Part shown: in pieces, positions 28,854 to 37,355 of the stretch
How positions within the stretch are numbered: position 1 is the stretch's first letter
Layout: every line of letters starts with the position of its first letter
NCBI RefSeq assembly: GCF_001685485.1
Contig: NZ_BDEL01000001.1
Location: 4,065,501-4,129,500 of the forward strand
Length of the DNA stretch: 64,000 bases
Direction of reading: 5' to 3'
Source: Formosa haliotis
GTDB taxonomy: Bacteria; Bacteroidota; Bacteroidia; Flavobacteriales; Flavobacteriaceae
The notes under the pieces: generated by a model
The model's database searches: none
What the model was told of the DNA's origin: nothing
What the model saw: the letters and a program-made list of their open reading frames with translations, nothing else
Program-made: the position numbers and the translations under genes

Positions 28854-28958
28854 AAAAAGTGAAGTAAAATAATAGGGTGTACCCATTCTAGTATTAGAAT
28901 ATTAAAAGGCTTACTATTTTTACTAAAAATGAATTATTAATAGAATAAAAAGTTTTCA

Positions 28959-28966
28959 TAACTTTG
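28959..28966 (+). promoter_or_regulatory. -7 promoter box of fabI
   Basis: TAACTTTG is a perfect TAnnTTTG, 48 bases before the fabI ATG at 29015. A weaker TTAATTTG follows at about 28976-28983 and could serve instead. Confidence 0.45.
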
Positions 28967-29014
28967 ACGATTCTGTTAATTTGCACTAACGATAGATAAA
29001 AAAGAATTAAAAAT

Positions 29015-29839
29015 ATGTCATACAATTTATTAAAAGGAAAGAAAGGGATCATTTTTGGAGCATTAGATTCAAATTCAATTGCTTGGAAAACAGCAGAACG
29101 TGTTCACGAAGAAGGCGGTACGTTTGTGTTAACTAACGCTCCTGTAGCCATGAGAATGGGACAAATAAATGAATTGGCCGAAAAAACAGGGTCTCAAATT
29201 ATTCCTGCCGATGCTACTTCTCTTGACGATTTACAAAAGCTAGTAGAGCAATCTATGGAGATTTTAGGAGGTAAAATTGATTTTGTACTACATTCTATCG
29301 GGATGTCAATTAACGTAAGAAAAGGAAATCACTATACCAATCAAAATTACGATTTTACCAAAAAAGGGACCGATGTTTCTGCGATGTCTTTTCATAAAGT
29401 AATGCAAACCTTATACAAGGCCGATGCCATGAACGAGTGGGGTAGTATTGTTGCATTATCTTATATGGCTGCACAACGTGTGTTTCCTGATTATAACGAT
29501 ATGGCAGATAATAAAGCGTATTTAGAAAGTGTTGCTCGTAGCTTTGGATATTTCTTCGGAAAAGATAAAAAAGTAAGAGTAAATACCATTTCGCAATCGC
29601 CAACTCCAACTACTGCAGGTAGCGGAGTTAAAGGTTTTGACGGATTTATAGCTTACGCAGATAAAATGTCGCCTCTAGGTAACGCAACAGCTTTAGATTG
29701 TGCAAACTATACCGTTGCCATGTTTAGCGATTTAACAAAGCGTGTAACGTTACAAAATCTTTACAACGACGGAGGATTTAGTAATATGGGAGTAAGTATG
29801 GAAGTTATGGATGCTTTTGTAGAAAAAAACTCGAAATAA
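29015..29839 (+). CDS. fabI: Enoyl-ACP reductase FabI
   Basis: FabI performs the NADH-dependent last reduction of each fatty-acid elongation cycle and is the triclosan target. The 274-residue short-chain dehydrogenase has the divergent FabI cofactor motif GIIFGALDSNSIAWKTA. The active pair is Tyr-(x6)-Lys in DYNDMADNK, together with ALSYMAAQRV and TISQSPTPTTAGSG. It is single, with a promoter in front and a terminator behind. Confidence 0.96.
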   Translation: MSYNLLKGKKGIIFGALDSNSIAWKTAERVHEEGGTFVLTNAPVAMRMGQINELAEKTGSQIIPADATSLDDLQKLVEQSMEILGGKIDFVLHSIGMSINVRKGNHYTNQNYDFTKKGTDVSAMSFHKVMQTLYKADAMNEWGSIVALSYMAAQRVFPDYNDMADNKAYLESVARSFGYFFGKDKKVRVNTISQSPTPTTAGSGVKGFDGFIAYADKMSPLGNATALDCANYTVAMFSDLTKRVTLQNLYNDGGFSNMGVSMEVMDAFVEKNSK

Positions 29840-29870
29840 GAGATAAAAATTATACTTTATAATTAATTTA

Positions 29871-29898
29871 AAAGCTGCCTAAAAAGGTGGCTTTTTTT
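29871..29898 (+). terminator. Terminator after fabI
   Basis: A 9-bp stem (29871-29879 with 29886-29894) containing two G-U type pairs encloses a 6-base loop and is followed by a T7 tract at 29892-29898. It lies 32 bases after the fabI stop. Confidence 0.65.
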
Positions 29899-29909
29899 AT
29901 GCAATTAAG

Positions 29910-29917
29910 TACATTTG
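29910..29917 (+). promoter_or_regulatory. -7 promoter box four bases from the glycosyltransferase ATG
   Basis: TACATTTG is a perfect consensus match. Only TTTT... (four bases, 29918-29921) separates it from the ATG at 29922, so the mRNA should start at or beside the start codon. Confidence 0.55.
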
Positions 29918-29921
29918 TTTT

Positions 29922-30926
29922 ATGCAATTACAGTATTCATTTATTATTCCAGTCTATAACCGTCCCGATGAAATTGAGGAACTACTTATTAGTTTCGTCA
30001 ATTTAAAATCGACTTTAGATTTTGAAATTGTAATTGTAGAAGATGGCTCTACACAAACCTCTAAACGTGTTGTAGATAGATTTAAGAACCAGCTGAATAT
30101 TGCATATTTCTATAAGAAAAATTCAGGGCCTGGCGATTCTAGAAACTTTGGGATGCAACATGCCAAAGGAAATTATTTTATAATACTAGACTCAGATTGT
30201 GTGTTACCTTCTCAATATTTAAATGAAGTTGATGCCAGTTTAAATCATGAATTTGTAGATTGTTTTGGTGGTCCAGATGCGGCCGATACCTCGTTTACGA
30301 AACTTCAAAAAGCTATTAATTTTTCAATGACTTCTTTTATTACAACAGGAGGCATTCGAGGAGGGAAGAAGCAGGTAGGTAAATTTCAACCTAGAAGTTT
30401 TAACATGGGGTTGTCTCAGGCGGCTTTTATGGCATCTAAAGGATTCGGAACTATTCATCCTGGCGAAGATCCAGATTTATCTATTCGGTTATGGGACTTA
30501 GGGTTTCAAACAAAATTAATTCCAGAAGCTTTTGTATATCATAAGCGTCGTATTTCGTGGTCTAAATTTTATAAACAAGTCCATAAGTTTGGATTGGTGA
30601 GGCCTATTTTGAATGCTTGGCATCCGCAGACCGCAAAACTCACATATTGGTTTCCAACGGTATTTTGCTTAGGTTTAATAGTTGCTCTCGCAGCATTTAT
30701 TTTTCAAATTAAATGGTTATTAATTGCCTATGCTTTATATTTTGTGGTAGCCTTTGTATTAGCATTCTTGCAATCAAAAAATGTAATAGTAGCCGTGTTG
30801 GCCATTCTGGCAATATTAATTCAGTTTATGGGTTATGGCTATGGTTTTATTACATCGTTTATAAAGATTCATATATTAAAAAAGGACGCAGAACGTACAT
30901 TCCCAGAATTATTCTTTAAATTATAA
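29922..30926 (+). CDS. Family 2 glycosyltransferase with C-terminal membrane helices
   Basis: The 334-residue GT-A enzyme has a start-of-fold FIIPVYNRPDEIEELL, the donor-binding ILDSDCVLP (about 88-96) and the acceptor region PGEDPDLSIRLWDLG near 182-196. Two or three hydrophobic helices (about 240-310) anchor it at the inner membrane. It transfers a sugar to an envelope acceptor that cannot be predicted. It ends two bases before the YbbR gene, so the GT, YbbR and coaE genes are one operon. The promoter box touches the start, predicting a leaderless transcript. Confidence 0.9.
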   Translation: MQLQYSFIIPVYNRPDEIEELLISFVNLKSTLDFEIVIVEDGSTQTSKRVVDRFKNQLNIAYFYKKNSGPGDSRNFGMQHAKGNYFIILDSDCVLPSQYLNEVDASLNHEFVDCFGGPDAADTSFTKLQKAINFSMTSFITTGGIRGGKKQVGKFQPRSFNMGLSQAAFMASKGFGTIHPGEDPDLSIRLWDLGFQTKLIPEAFVYHKRRISWSKFYKQVHKFGLVRPILNAWHPQTAKLTYWFPTVFCLGLIVALAAFIFQIKWLLIAYALYFVVAFVLAFLQSKNVIVAVLAILAILIQFMGYGYGFITSFIKIHILKKDAERTFPELFFKL

Positions 30927-30928
30927 AA

Positions 30929-31891
30929 ATGAAAGACATAAAAACTAGATTTTTAAAATTTGTAAGAAGTAAGAAAATAAACATTTTTGCTTTATTTCTT
31001 GCCTTGTCTTTCGCTATTTTAGTGTTGAATAAATTATCTAGAACATTTGTTAACACCATAACATTTTCTGTAGAAACGGTTAATTTACCAGAAACCTTTG
31101 TGGTTTTAAACGATAGTAGTCAGCAGTTAAATATTACATTTAAAACGTATGGATTTAAGTTTCTTAGATATTATTTAACCAAACCCACTTTGCGTTTAGA
31201 TTATGAGGATAAGGTTAAATTAACCGATTCTACATTTGCTTGGAGCCAGCACCGGTCGTATTCTAAAATTAATTCGCAGTTCGATAAGGATGTGGAAATT
31301 CTTAGTATTTTACCAGATACCTTGTTCTTTAACTACGATGTAAATGCGAGTAAAGACATCCCTGTGGTTTTACAAAAAAATATACAGTTTAGCCCCGGTT
31401 TCGATGTGTTAGATGGTTTTTCAATCTCACCAGATTCGGTGCATATTATCGGGCCAGCAAAAGTTGTAAATGCATTAAAAGAAATAAAAACGGTACCTCT
31501 AGAATTAAAGGATGTGCGATCAGATATCAATCAAACTTTAAATTTAGAATTACCTGAAGGAAAAGATCAATTAAAATTATCGCATACCAAAGTGCGATTA
31601 AAAGGGAGTGTAGAGAAATTTACAGAAGGGACTTTTAATATTCCCGTTACGGTTAAAAATATTCCTAAAGACATGTCGTTAAAATATTACCCTAAGTCGG
31701 TTTCGGTGTCTTATTATACCACATTACAAGGATTTAATGAAGTTAGTGCCAAAGATTTTAAGGTGGAGTGTGATTTCAATAAACATATTGAAAATAATTC
31801 GTATTTAATTCCGGAGCTCGTGGCACAACCAGAAACTGTAAAAAGCGCAAAAATTATTCAACAAAAAATAGAATTTATAATCTCGGAATGA
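30929..31891 (+). CDS. YbbR-domain protein (CdaR-like)
   Basis: The 320-residue protein has one N-terminal membrane helix (about 18-34, NIFALFLALSFAILVLN). It is followed by beta-rich YbbR-type repeats outside the membrane, for example SPDSVHIIGPAKVVNALKEI and FNIPVTVKNIPKDMSL. In Firmicutes the homolog CdaR regulates the diadenylate cyclase CdaA. No cyclase gene is adjacent here, so that link is only suggestive. The stop overlaps the coaE start by four bases (ATGA). Confidence 0.88.
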   Translation: MKDIKTRFLKFVRSKKINIFALFLALSFAILVLNKLSRTFVNTITFSVETVNLPETFVVLNDSSQQLNITFKTYGFKFLRYYLTKPTLRLDYEDKVKLTDSTFAWSQHRSYSKINSQFDKDVEILSILPDTLFFNYDVNASKDIPVVLQKNIQFSPGFDVLDGFSISPDSVHIIGPAKVVNALKEIKTVPLELKDVRSDINQTLNLELPEGKDQLKLSHTKVRLKGSVEKFTEGTFNIPVTVKNIPKDMSLKYYPKSVSVSYYTTLQGFNEVSAKDFKVECDFNKHIENNSYLIPELVAQPETVKSAKIIQQKIEFIISE

Positions 31892-32478
31892 TAGTAGTTG
31901 GTTTAACAGGAGGCATAGGTAGTGGTAAGTCTACCGTAGCAAAGCAGTTTCATAAAAAGTTTGGAATTCCAACTTACATCTCAGATGATGAGGCTAAACG
32001 TTTAATGGTTAATTCAGAAACCATAAAATCTGATATTATAGCTTTGTTTGGAGCCGAAGCCTATTTAGGTTCTGCACTTAACAAGCCCTTAATTTCTCAT
32101 GCTATTTTTAATAATAAGGCCTTGTTAGAACAAATGAATGCTATTGTTCATCCTCGCGTTGCAGATCATTTTAAGTCTTGGTTAAGTGAACAAAATGCAC
32201 CCTATATTTTAAAAGAATCGGCTATTTTATTTGAAAGTAAAGGCGATAAAATATGCGATAAAATTATTACCGTAACTTTAGATAAAGCAACAAAAATAGA
32301 GCGCCTCTTAAAGCGCGATGACACCACTGTAGAGAAGATTGAAGCTATCATGAAACAGCAGTGGACAGATGCCATGCGCATAGAAAAATCGGATTATCTT
32401 ATTGTAAATGATACTATAGCACATATGGAAGATCAGGTTGCCGAAATTCATAATTCTATACTTAATAAATTCGTATAA
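31888..32478 (+). CDS. coaE: Dephospho-CoA kinase
   Basis: CoaE phosphorylates the 3'-hydroxyl of dephospho-CoA, the last step of coenzyme A synthesis. The 196-residue P-loop kinase has GLTGGIGSGKSTVAKQF at the N-terminus, YISDDEAKRL, HPRVADHFKSW and the lid region RLLKRDDTTVEKIEA. It is coupled to the YbbR gene by overlapping stop and start codons. The upstream pathway enzyme CoaBC is encoded at 24.9 kb. Confidence 0.95.
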   Translation: MIVVGLTGGIGSGKSTVAKQFHKKFGIPTYISDDEAKRLMVNSETIKSDIIALFGAEAYLGSALNKPLISHAIFNNKALLEQMNAIVHPRVADHFKSWLSEQNAPYILKESAILFESKGDKICDKIITVTLDKATKIERLLKRDDTTVEKIEAIMKQQWTDAMRIEKSDYLIVNDTIAHMEDQVAEIHNSILNKFV

Positions 32479-32543
32479 ATCTGCAATTTTAACAATTTTG
32501 TTAACGTAAGGTTAAATGTTAAAAATGCTAAATGTTAAAATGT

Positions 32544-32551
32544 TAATTTTG
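32544..32551 (+). promoter_or_regulatory. -7 promoter box four bases from the histidine kinase ATG
   Basis: TAATTTTG is a perfect match; only AACG separates it from the ATG at 32556. The tract before it repeats the word AAATGTTAAA. The predicted mRNA is leaderless or nearly so. Confidence 0.55.
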
Positions 32552-32555
32552 AACG

Positions 32556-34130
32556 ATGAGCAAAAAGTTATTCATTTTGTTAGTGCTGTTAATGAGTTTA
32601 TCCTTGGTAGGAATAATATTTGTACAAGCACGATATATAAGTGATGCCGTTAAAAATGAGGAGAGACAGTTTACCTTCAATGTAAAAAAAGCATTGAGTT
32701 TTGTTTCAAAAGACATTGAACAACGCGAGTTAAATACTTATTTTAAAAAGTTTCAACGTTTAGTTGATCAGAAAAAAGAAGCCGATACTATAGCTATTAC
32801 ACAGCTCCTTTTTAATCAGCAAAACGAAAGTACAGACGAAACTTTAATTTATAGAAGTGGTATCTTAGAAAAGAATTATAAGTTATCATCATCGATCTTT
32901 GACATAGGTTTAGATAGTATTAATATAAAACGAATTATTAGAGATTCTGAAACAAAAATATATAGTAATAAAAGTGTTTTAGAAAATAAGGTCAATGTTA
33001 GTCCTGTGTTTAGCATATCTAAAATTGGTAGATTTAATGAGGCAGAAAAACAAAGTTTTGAAGAAGCTTTTAAAGTGCTTTCAAGTAGAACACCAATTTA
33101 TAAACGTGTTAAAAGTGAAGAAATAAAAAGATTATTATCTAAAAAACTTCACGAAGATAACATCGATATCGATTATGAATTTGCTATTTATAGTAACGAC
33201 TTGGCAACAAAAGTACAAAGTGAAGGTTTTGAGTTGAAAGATGATAAAACTTTTAGTGTACCCATTTTTCAGAATGAAAATAGCCAGAATAATTTTAGAT
33301 TATTAGTAAACTTTCCAGAGCGAAATAAGTTTATCATGTCGTCTATATTAGGGTTAACCTTATTGTCTTTCATTTTTACAACTATTATTGTTATTGCCTA
33401 TACAAGTGCTTTATACCAACTTGTAAAACAGCGTAAAATTTCGGAAATTAAGAATGATTTTATCAATAATATGACGCACGAGTTTAAAACTCCAATAGCC
33501 ACTATTAATTTAGCTTTAGATGCCATTAGGAATCCGAAGATTATTGATGATAAAGATAAGGTAATGCGTTATCTTAATATGATTAAAGAAGAAAACAAGC
33601 GTATGCATGCACACGTGGAAAACGTATTAAGAATATCTAAATTAGAAAAAAACGAACTAAATATTAGTAAGGATCGCGTGAAGCTTCACGACCTAATAGA
33701 AGATGCTGTAACGCACGTAGAGCTGTTAGTAGAAGACAGACAAGGCTATATTCATTTACATTTAGATGCCGAGCATACCGATGTACTAGCAAGCGAAACA
33801 CATTTTACTAATGTTATAGTTAATATGTTTGATAATGCAATAAAATACTCGCCAGACGCACCAAAAATTGATGTGTATACAGAAAATGTAGGGAACAGTA
33901 TTTTATTAAAAATAAAAGACCAAGGAAGCGGAATGAGTAAAGCCGCGCAAAAACGAGTTTTTGAAAAATTTTATAGAGAACACACAGGAAACATACATAA
34001 TGTTAAAGGTCACGGTCTAGGCTTGGCTTATGTAAAACGAATAGTAGATGATCATCAAGGTCATATTTCGGTTGAAAGTGAAAAAGGAAAAGGAAGTACA
34101 TTTATTGTTAAACTTCCATTAATATCATAA
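32556..34130 (+). CDS. Membrane sensor histidine kinase (RprX-like)
   Basis: The 524-residue kinase has two membrane helices (about 5-24 and 261-283) flanking a periplasmic sensor region of about 235 residues with no known fold. The HisKA domain has the phosphorylated His308 in NNMTHEFKTPIA. The ATPase domain shows the N box NMFDNAIKYS, G1 DQGSGM and G2 GHGLGLAYVKRI. The response regulator follows five bases downstream. The pair resembles RprX/RprY of Bacteroides, which has been linked to envelope and stress responses. The signal sensed here is unknown. Confidence 0.94.
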   Translation: MSKKLFILLVLLMSLSLVGIIFVQARYISDAVKNEERQFTFNVKKALSFVSKDIEQRELNTYFKKFQRLVDQKKEADTIAITQLLFNQQNESTDETLIYRSGILEKNYKLSSSIFDIGLDSINIKRIIRDSETKIYSNKSVLENKVNVSPVFSISKIGRFNEAEKQSFEEAFKVLSSRTPIYKRVKSEEIKRLLSKKLHEDNIDIDYEFAIYSNDLATKVQSEGFELKDDKTFSVPIFQNENSQNNFRLLVNFPERNKFIMSSILGLTLLSFIFTTIIVIAYTSALYQLVKQRKISEIKNDFINNMTHEFKTPIATINLALDAIRNPKIIDDKDKVMRYLNMIKEENKRMHAHVENVLRISKLEKNELNISKDRVKLHDLIEDAVTHVELLVEDRQGYIHLHLDAEHTDVLASETHFTNVIVNMFDNAIKYSPDAPKIDVYTENVGNSILLKIKDQGSGMSKAAQKRVFEKFYREHTGNIHNVKGHGLGLAYVKRIVDDHQGHISVESEKGKGSTFIVKLPLIS

Positions 34131-34135
34131 AGGTT

Positions 34136-34849
34136 ATGAGCGAACAACATAAGAAAATTTTATTAGTAGAAGACGATCCAAATTTTGGAACAGTTCTTAA
34201 AGATTATTTAACCATGAACGATTATGTCGTTACACATGCTAAAAACGGTATGGAAGGGTTTGAAAAATTTAAAAAGGACGATTACGATTTGTGTATTCTT
34301 GATGTTATGATGCCTTATAAAGATGGCTTTACATTGGCTAAGGAGATTAGAGAAAAGAATACCGAAGTGCCTATTATCTTTTTAACGGCAAAAGCCATGA
34401 AAGAAGATGTGTTAAAAGGGTATAAAGTAGGTGCAGACGACTATTTAAATAAGCCTTTTGATAGCGAAGTGTTATTGATGAAGATTCATGCAATTATTCA
34501 GCGTAAAGCTTCCGAAACGGTTACAGATAGTAAGCAATTCGAATTTAAAATTGGAAACTTCGATTTAAACTCTAAATTGAGATTCTTAAAATTAAACGAT
34601 GAAGAGCCAATAAAATTATCGCCTAAAGAAAACGAATTATTGCGTTTATTAGCATTACATGAAAATGATTTAATGCCAAGAGAATTAGCGTTGACTAAAA
34701 TTTGGAGAGATGATAACTATTTTACGTCTAGAAGTATGGATGTATATATCGCCAAATTACGTAAATATTTAAAAGGAGATGAGAATGTTGAAATATTAAA
34801 CATTCACGGTGAAGGTTTCCGTTTGGTTGTAAATAACCAAAACGGTTAA
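34136..34849 (+). CDS. OmpR/PhoB-type response regulator (RprY-like)
   Basis: The 237-residue protein has a receiver domain with acidic pocket Asp13/Asp14, phospho-acceptor Asp56 in CILDVMMP, TAKAM and the conserved Lys106 in NKPFD. The winged-helix DNA-binding domain (about 140-232) has LSPKENELLRLLALHEN and SMDVYIAKLRKYL. It is the partner of the kinase five bases upstream. The gene is followed by a repeat element whose outer stem could terminate the operon. Confidence 0.95.
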   Translation: MSEQHKKILLVEDDPNFGTVLKDYLTMNDYVVTHAKNGMEGFEKFKKDDYDLCILDVMMPYKDGFTLAKEIREKNTEVPIIFLTAKAMKEDVLKGYKVGADDYLNKPFDSEVLLMKIHAIIQRKASETVTDSKQFEFKIGNFDLNSKLRFLKLNDEEPIKLSPKENELLRLLALHENDLMPRELALTKIWRDDNYFTSRSMDVYIAKLRKYLKGDENVEILNIHGEGFRLVVNNQNG

Positions 34850-34871
34850 AACACAAACTGGTTTAAAATAT

Positions 34872-35007
34872 AAAGAGGCTGTCCTAAAAGTAGAGTTCTC
34901 GTCAACCTGAACAAGATTCAGGTGCTCACATCATTGATGATTCATGTGATGAGATTCTGAAATAAATTCAGAATGACGGATTTAAATACTTTTTGGACAG
35001 CCTCTTT
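34872..35007 (+). repeat. 136-bp palindromic element: inverted REP-like pair inside 21-bp terminal inverted repeats
   Basis: The ends are 21-base inverted repeats (34872-34892 and 34987-35007) with one mismatch; the outer 13 bp, AAAGAGGCTGTCC, are perfect, and the right end runs into a T-tract to 35010. Inside are two units in opposite orientation, each beginning CGTCA (34900-34904 on plus, 34974-34978 on minus) and each followed by a small hairpin. The first is CCTGAA/TTCAGG at 34906-34922 and the second ATTCTGAA/TTCAGAAT at 34954-34974. A central TCACAT/ATGTGA pair (34926-34949) links them. This is the REPIN layout of a doublet of REP units. The outer arms resemble insertion-sequence ends, so a MITE is possible. 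No target duplication was seen. The outer stem with its T-run could also terminate the two-component operon. Confidence 0.75.
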
Positions 35008-35074
35008 TTTGTTCTACAAAATTGAAATTAATCTGCTTAGAGGACTAACTTATTAGCCGTTATAATTTTTGTGG

Positions 35075-35506
35075 TTAAAGTTGTTTTTTATAAATCAATC
35101 CTGGGCCATCGCAGTTTTTCCAAGTGCTAGATAGAGTATTACTAGCTTCGATATAAAAGTCTTCTTTTAAATCTGAATAACAGGAACCAATAATATCATT
35201 TTCAGTATTAAATTTCAATTCTAAAAGCGATTCATGAGATGTTTGTTTGAGTAGGAATGTTCCTGAAGCTTCTGTTGTAATCCCATTTCGTTCTCTAGAT
35301 TTTGTAAATGTTAAATCTGGATTAAAGAGGTAAGTTTCTTGCCATTCCATCTCATCACCTGAAGTTGTAGAATTTGGAAGATTTCCGGTCATTTCCGTCA
35401 GTTTCCATGTGCCAATAACTTCTGTTGTATTGGTATTCGAATCGTCATCATTACTGCAAGCCAATAGTAATCCTAAAAGAAGGCATATAAGGGTTGCTTT
35501 TTTCAT
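35075..35506 (-). CDS. Lipocalin-like lipoprotein
   Basis: The 143-residue protein has a lipoprotein signal ending LLAC (Cys17), followed by the acidic SNDDDS. In Bacteroidota an acidic stretch right after the Cys can mark export to the cell surface. The body begins VIGTWKLTEMTGNLP, the typical first strand of the lipocalin-like/DUF4923-type barrels, and has FNPDLTFTKSRERNG. The ligand is unknown. It overlaps the stop of miaA by four bases, which places it last in a miaA operon. Confidence 0.85.
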   Translation of the reverse strand: MKKATLICLLLGLLLACSNDDDSNTNTTEVIGTWKLTEMTGNLPNSTTSGDEMEWQETYLFNPDLTFTKSRERNGITTEASGTFLLKQTSHESLLELKFNTENDIIGSCYSDLKEDFYIEASNTLSSTWKNCDGPGLIYKKQL

Positions 35507-36414
35507 AATAATTGTTTTTCGAGTGCAAGGATTATGGTTTCAATTGGTGTTTTGTAGTCGAACCAAATGGTGTTTTCATGTCTTCTAAACCATGTAAGTT
35601 GGCGTTTAGCAAAGCGTCTCGAATTTTTCTTAATTTCTGAAATTGCAAAATCTAAAGTCCACTCTCCATTTAAATAGTTGAAAATCTCTTTATAGCCAAC
35701 CGTATTTAAAGCATTTAAATGCTGCTTATCTTTTAGTTGTTTTACTTCTTCAATAAGACCTTGATTAACCATTATATCCACACGTTGGTTAATTCGCTCG
35801 TAAATGAGTTCACGATCGGCTGTTAAGCCCACAGTTATCGTTTTAAATGGGCGGGAGTCTTTGTTTTTATTCAAAAAAGATGAGTAGGGTTTATCTGTAC
35901 CAATACAAATTTCTAAAGCTCTAATAACCCGGTGCGGATTATCTATAGCTATAGCGGCGTACGATTTAGGGTCTAGAGTTTTTAGCTGAGCTTGTAAGGC
36001 CTCTAAACCTTCAGTTTCTAATCTTTTATTTAGTTCGGTTCTAATACTGGCATCAACTTCAGGAAAATCATCTAAACCTCGGGTTACGGCATCTACATAT
36101 AAGCCAGAACCTCCAACCATAATAACCGTGTCATGCGTTTTAAAGAGGGTGTTTAGGCATAATAGGGCATCTTTTTCAAAAGCACCCACATTGTAATTGT
36201 CATCGACTTGCAAATGATGGATAAAATGGTGTTTTGCAAGCGCTAATTCTTCAGGAGTAGGAGCAGCCGTACCAATGGTCATGTCTTTATAAAACTGTCT
36301 AGAATCGGCAGAAATAATTTCGGTTTTAAAATGCTGCGCAAGTTTAAGACTTAAAGCTGTTTTTCCAATAGCAGTAGGGCCAACAATAGAAATAAGATGT
36401 TTATTTGTATTCAA
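35503..36414 (-). CDS. miaA: tRNA dimethylallyltransferase MiaA
   Basis: MiaA adds a dimethylallyl group to N6 of A37 in tRNAs that read UNN codons. The P-loop is GPTAIGKTAL, followed by ISADSRQFYKDMTIGTA, VGGSGLYVDAVTRG and the C-terminal KNSRRFAKRQLTWFRRH. The open frame can begin at an ATG at 36468, but that overlaps the channel gene by 50 bases and adds a hydrophobic non-family stretch. The TTG at 36414 gives MNTNKHLISIVGPT, a normal 303-residue protein, and starts just after the channel stop. I therefore prefer the TTG. Confidence 0.93.
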   Translation of the reverse strand: MNTNKHLISIVGPTAIGKTALSLKLAQHFKTEIISADSRQFYKDMTIGTAAPTPEELALAKHHFIHHLQVDDNYNVGAFEKDALLCLNTLFKTHDTVIMVGGSGLYVDAVTRGLDDFPEVDASIRTELNKRLETEGLEALQAQLKTLDPKSYAAIAIDNPHRVIRALEICIGTDKPYSSFLNKNKDSRPFKTITVGLTADRELIYERINQRVDIMVNQGLIEEVKQLKDKQHLNALNTVGYKEIFNYLNGEWTLDFAISEIKKNSRRFAKRQLTWFRRHENTIWFDYKTPIETIILALEKQLL

Positions 36415-36418
36415 TAGT

Positions 36419-37288
36419 TTAGGTATTATGTAAAGGTTCTCCGCAATTATAACAATATTCAGCGCCATCTCTGTGATCGTGTTTCAGGCAATTAGAACAC
36501 GATTGAGAATTTAAATGTATGGTTTTATTCTGGTCTGCCGGCAGTGCTATAGGTCCAGGAGTTTTAGTGCGGTTGCTATATTCGGCAGAAACGATACCTG
36601 TTGGAACCGCTATAATACCGTAACCTAAAATCATGACTAACGATGCGATAAATTGCCCAAGTGGGGTTTGCGGTGCAATGTCTCCAAAACCAACAGTGGT
36701 AAGGGTTACTATGCACCAATATACACTTTTAGGAATGTTTGTAAATCCATTTTCTTCGCCTTCAACCAAATACATAATCGTGCCCAAAATAACCGCTAAA
36801 ATTATAACCGCAAATAAAAATACAGAAATTTTGGCTCGACTAGCTTTTAAAGCAGATACTAGATTGTGCGAGGCTCCTAAATAGCGCCCTAATTTTAAAA
36901 TTCTAAAAATACGAAGTAATCGCAATGCTCTTAAAGCCACCAAAGCGTGTGTCCCTGTAAAAATGATGGAGAGGTATTTTGGAGCGGTAGATAATAAATC
37001 GATAATACCGTAAAAGCTACAAATGTATTTTAAGGGTTTTTTTACCGTAATTATTCGCGCTATATATTCAATGGTGAATAAAATAGTAATGACCCATTCG
37101 GCCGCATTTAAAACATCGTGATATTTTGAGTCGATAGATTTTACGCTCTCTAGCATTACTAAAATAATACTAGTAATAATAACTATAAGCAACAGGATAT
37201 CGAATAACTTACCTGCAGGTGTTTCTGCTTCGTAAATTATATCGTGTAACTGCTCTTTCCAGTTTTTTTTCTGTTTGGATTGGCTCAT
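36419..37288 (-). CDS. Voltage-gated potassium channel-type protein with a C-terminal zinc ribbon
   Basis: The 289-residue protein has six membrane helices. The S4-like segment LRALRLLRIFRILKLGRYL carries regularly spaced Arg/Lys, and the pore loop holds the selectivity filter TVGFGD. These mark a KvAP-like voltage-gated potassium channel. After the last helix a cytoplasmic tail ends in CSNCLKHDH...YCYNCGEPLH, two CxxC pairs about 13 residues apart, forming a probable zinc ribbon. That tail could act in assembly or as a redox or metal switch. miaA starts four bases after its stop. Confidence 0.9.
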   Translation of the reverse strand: MSQSKQKKNWKEQLHDIIYEAETPAGKLFDILLLIVIITSIILVMLESVKSIDSKYHDVLNAAEWVITILFTIEYIARIITVKKPLKYICSFYGIIDLLSTAPKYLSIIFTGTHALVALRALRLLRIFRILKLGRYLGASHNLVSALKASRAKISVFLFAVIILAVILGTIMYLVEGEENGFTNIPKSVYWCIVTLTTVGFGDIAPQTPLGQFIASLVMILGYGIIAVPTGIVSAEYSNRTKTPGPIALPADQNKTIHLNSQSCSNCLKHDHRDGAEYCYNCGEPLHNT

Positions 37289-37355
37289 AGAATCAAAAAT
37301 AAGAAAAGTAAGTTAGTTTTCTTGAAATATATAAAGTAAGCTTCAGGAGAAAGCA

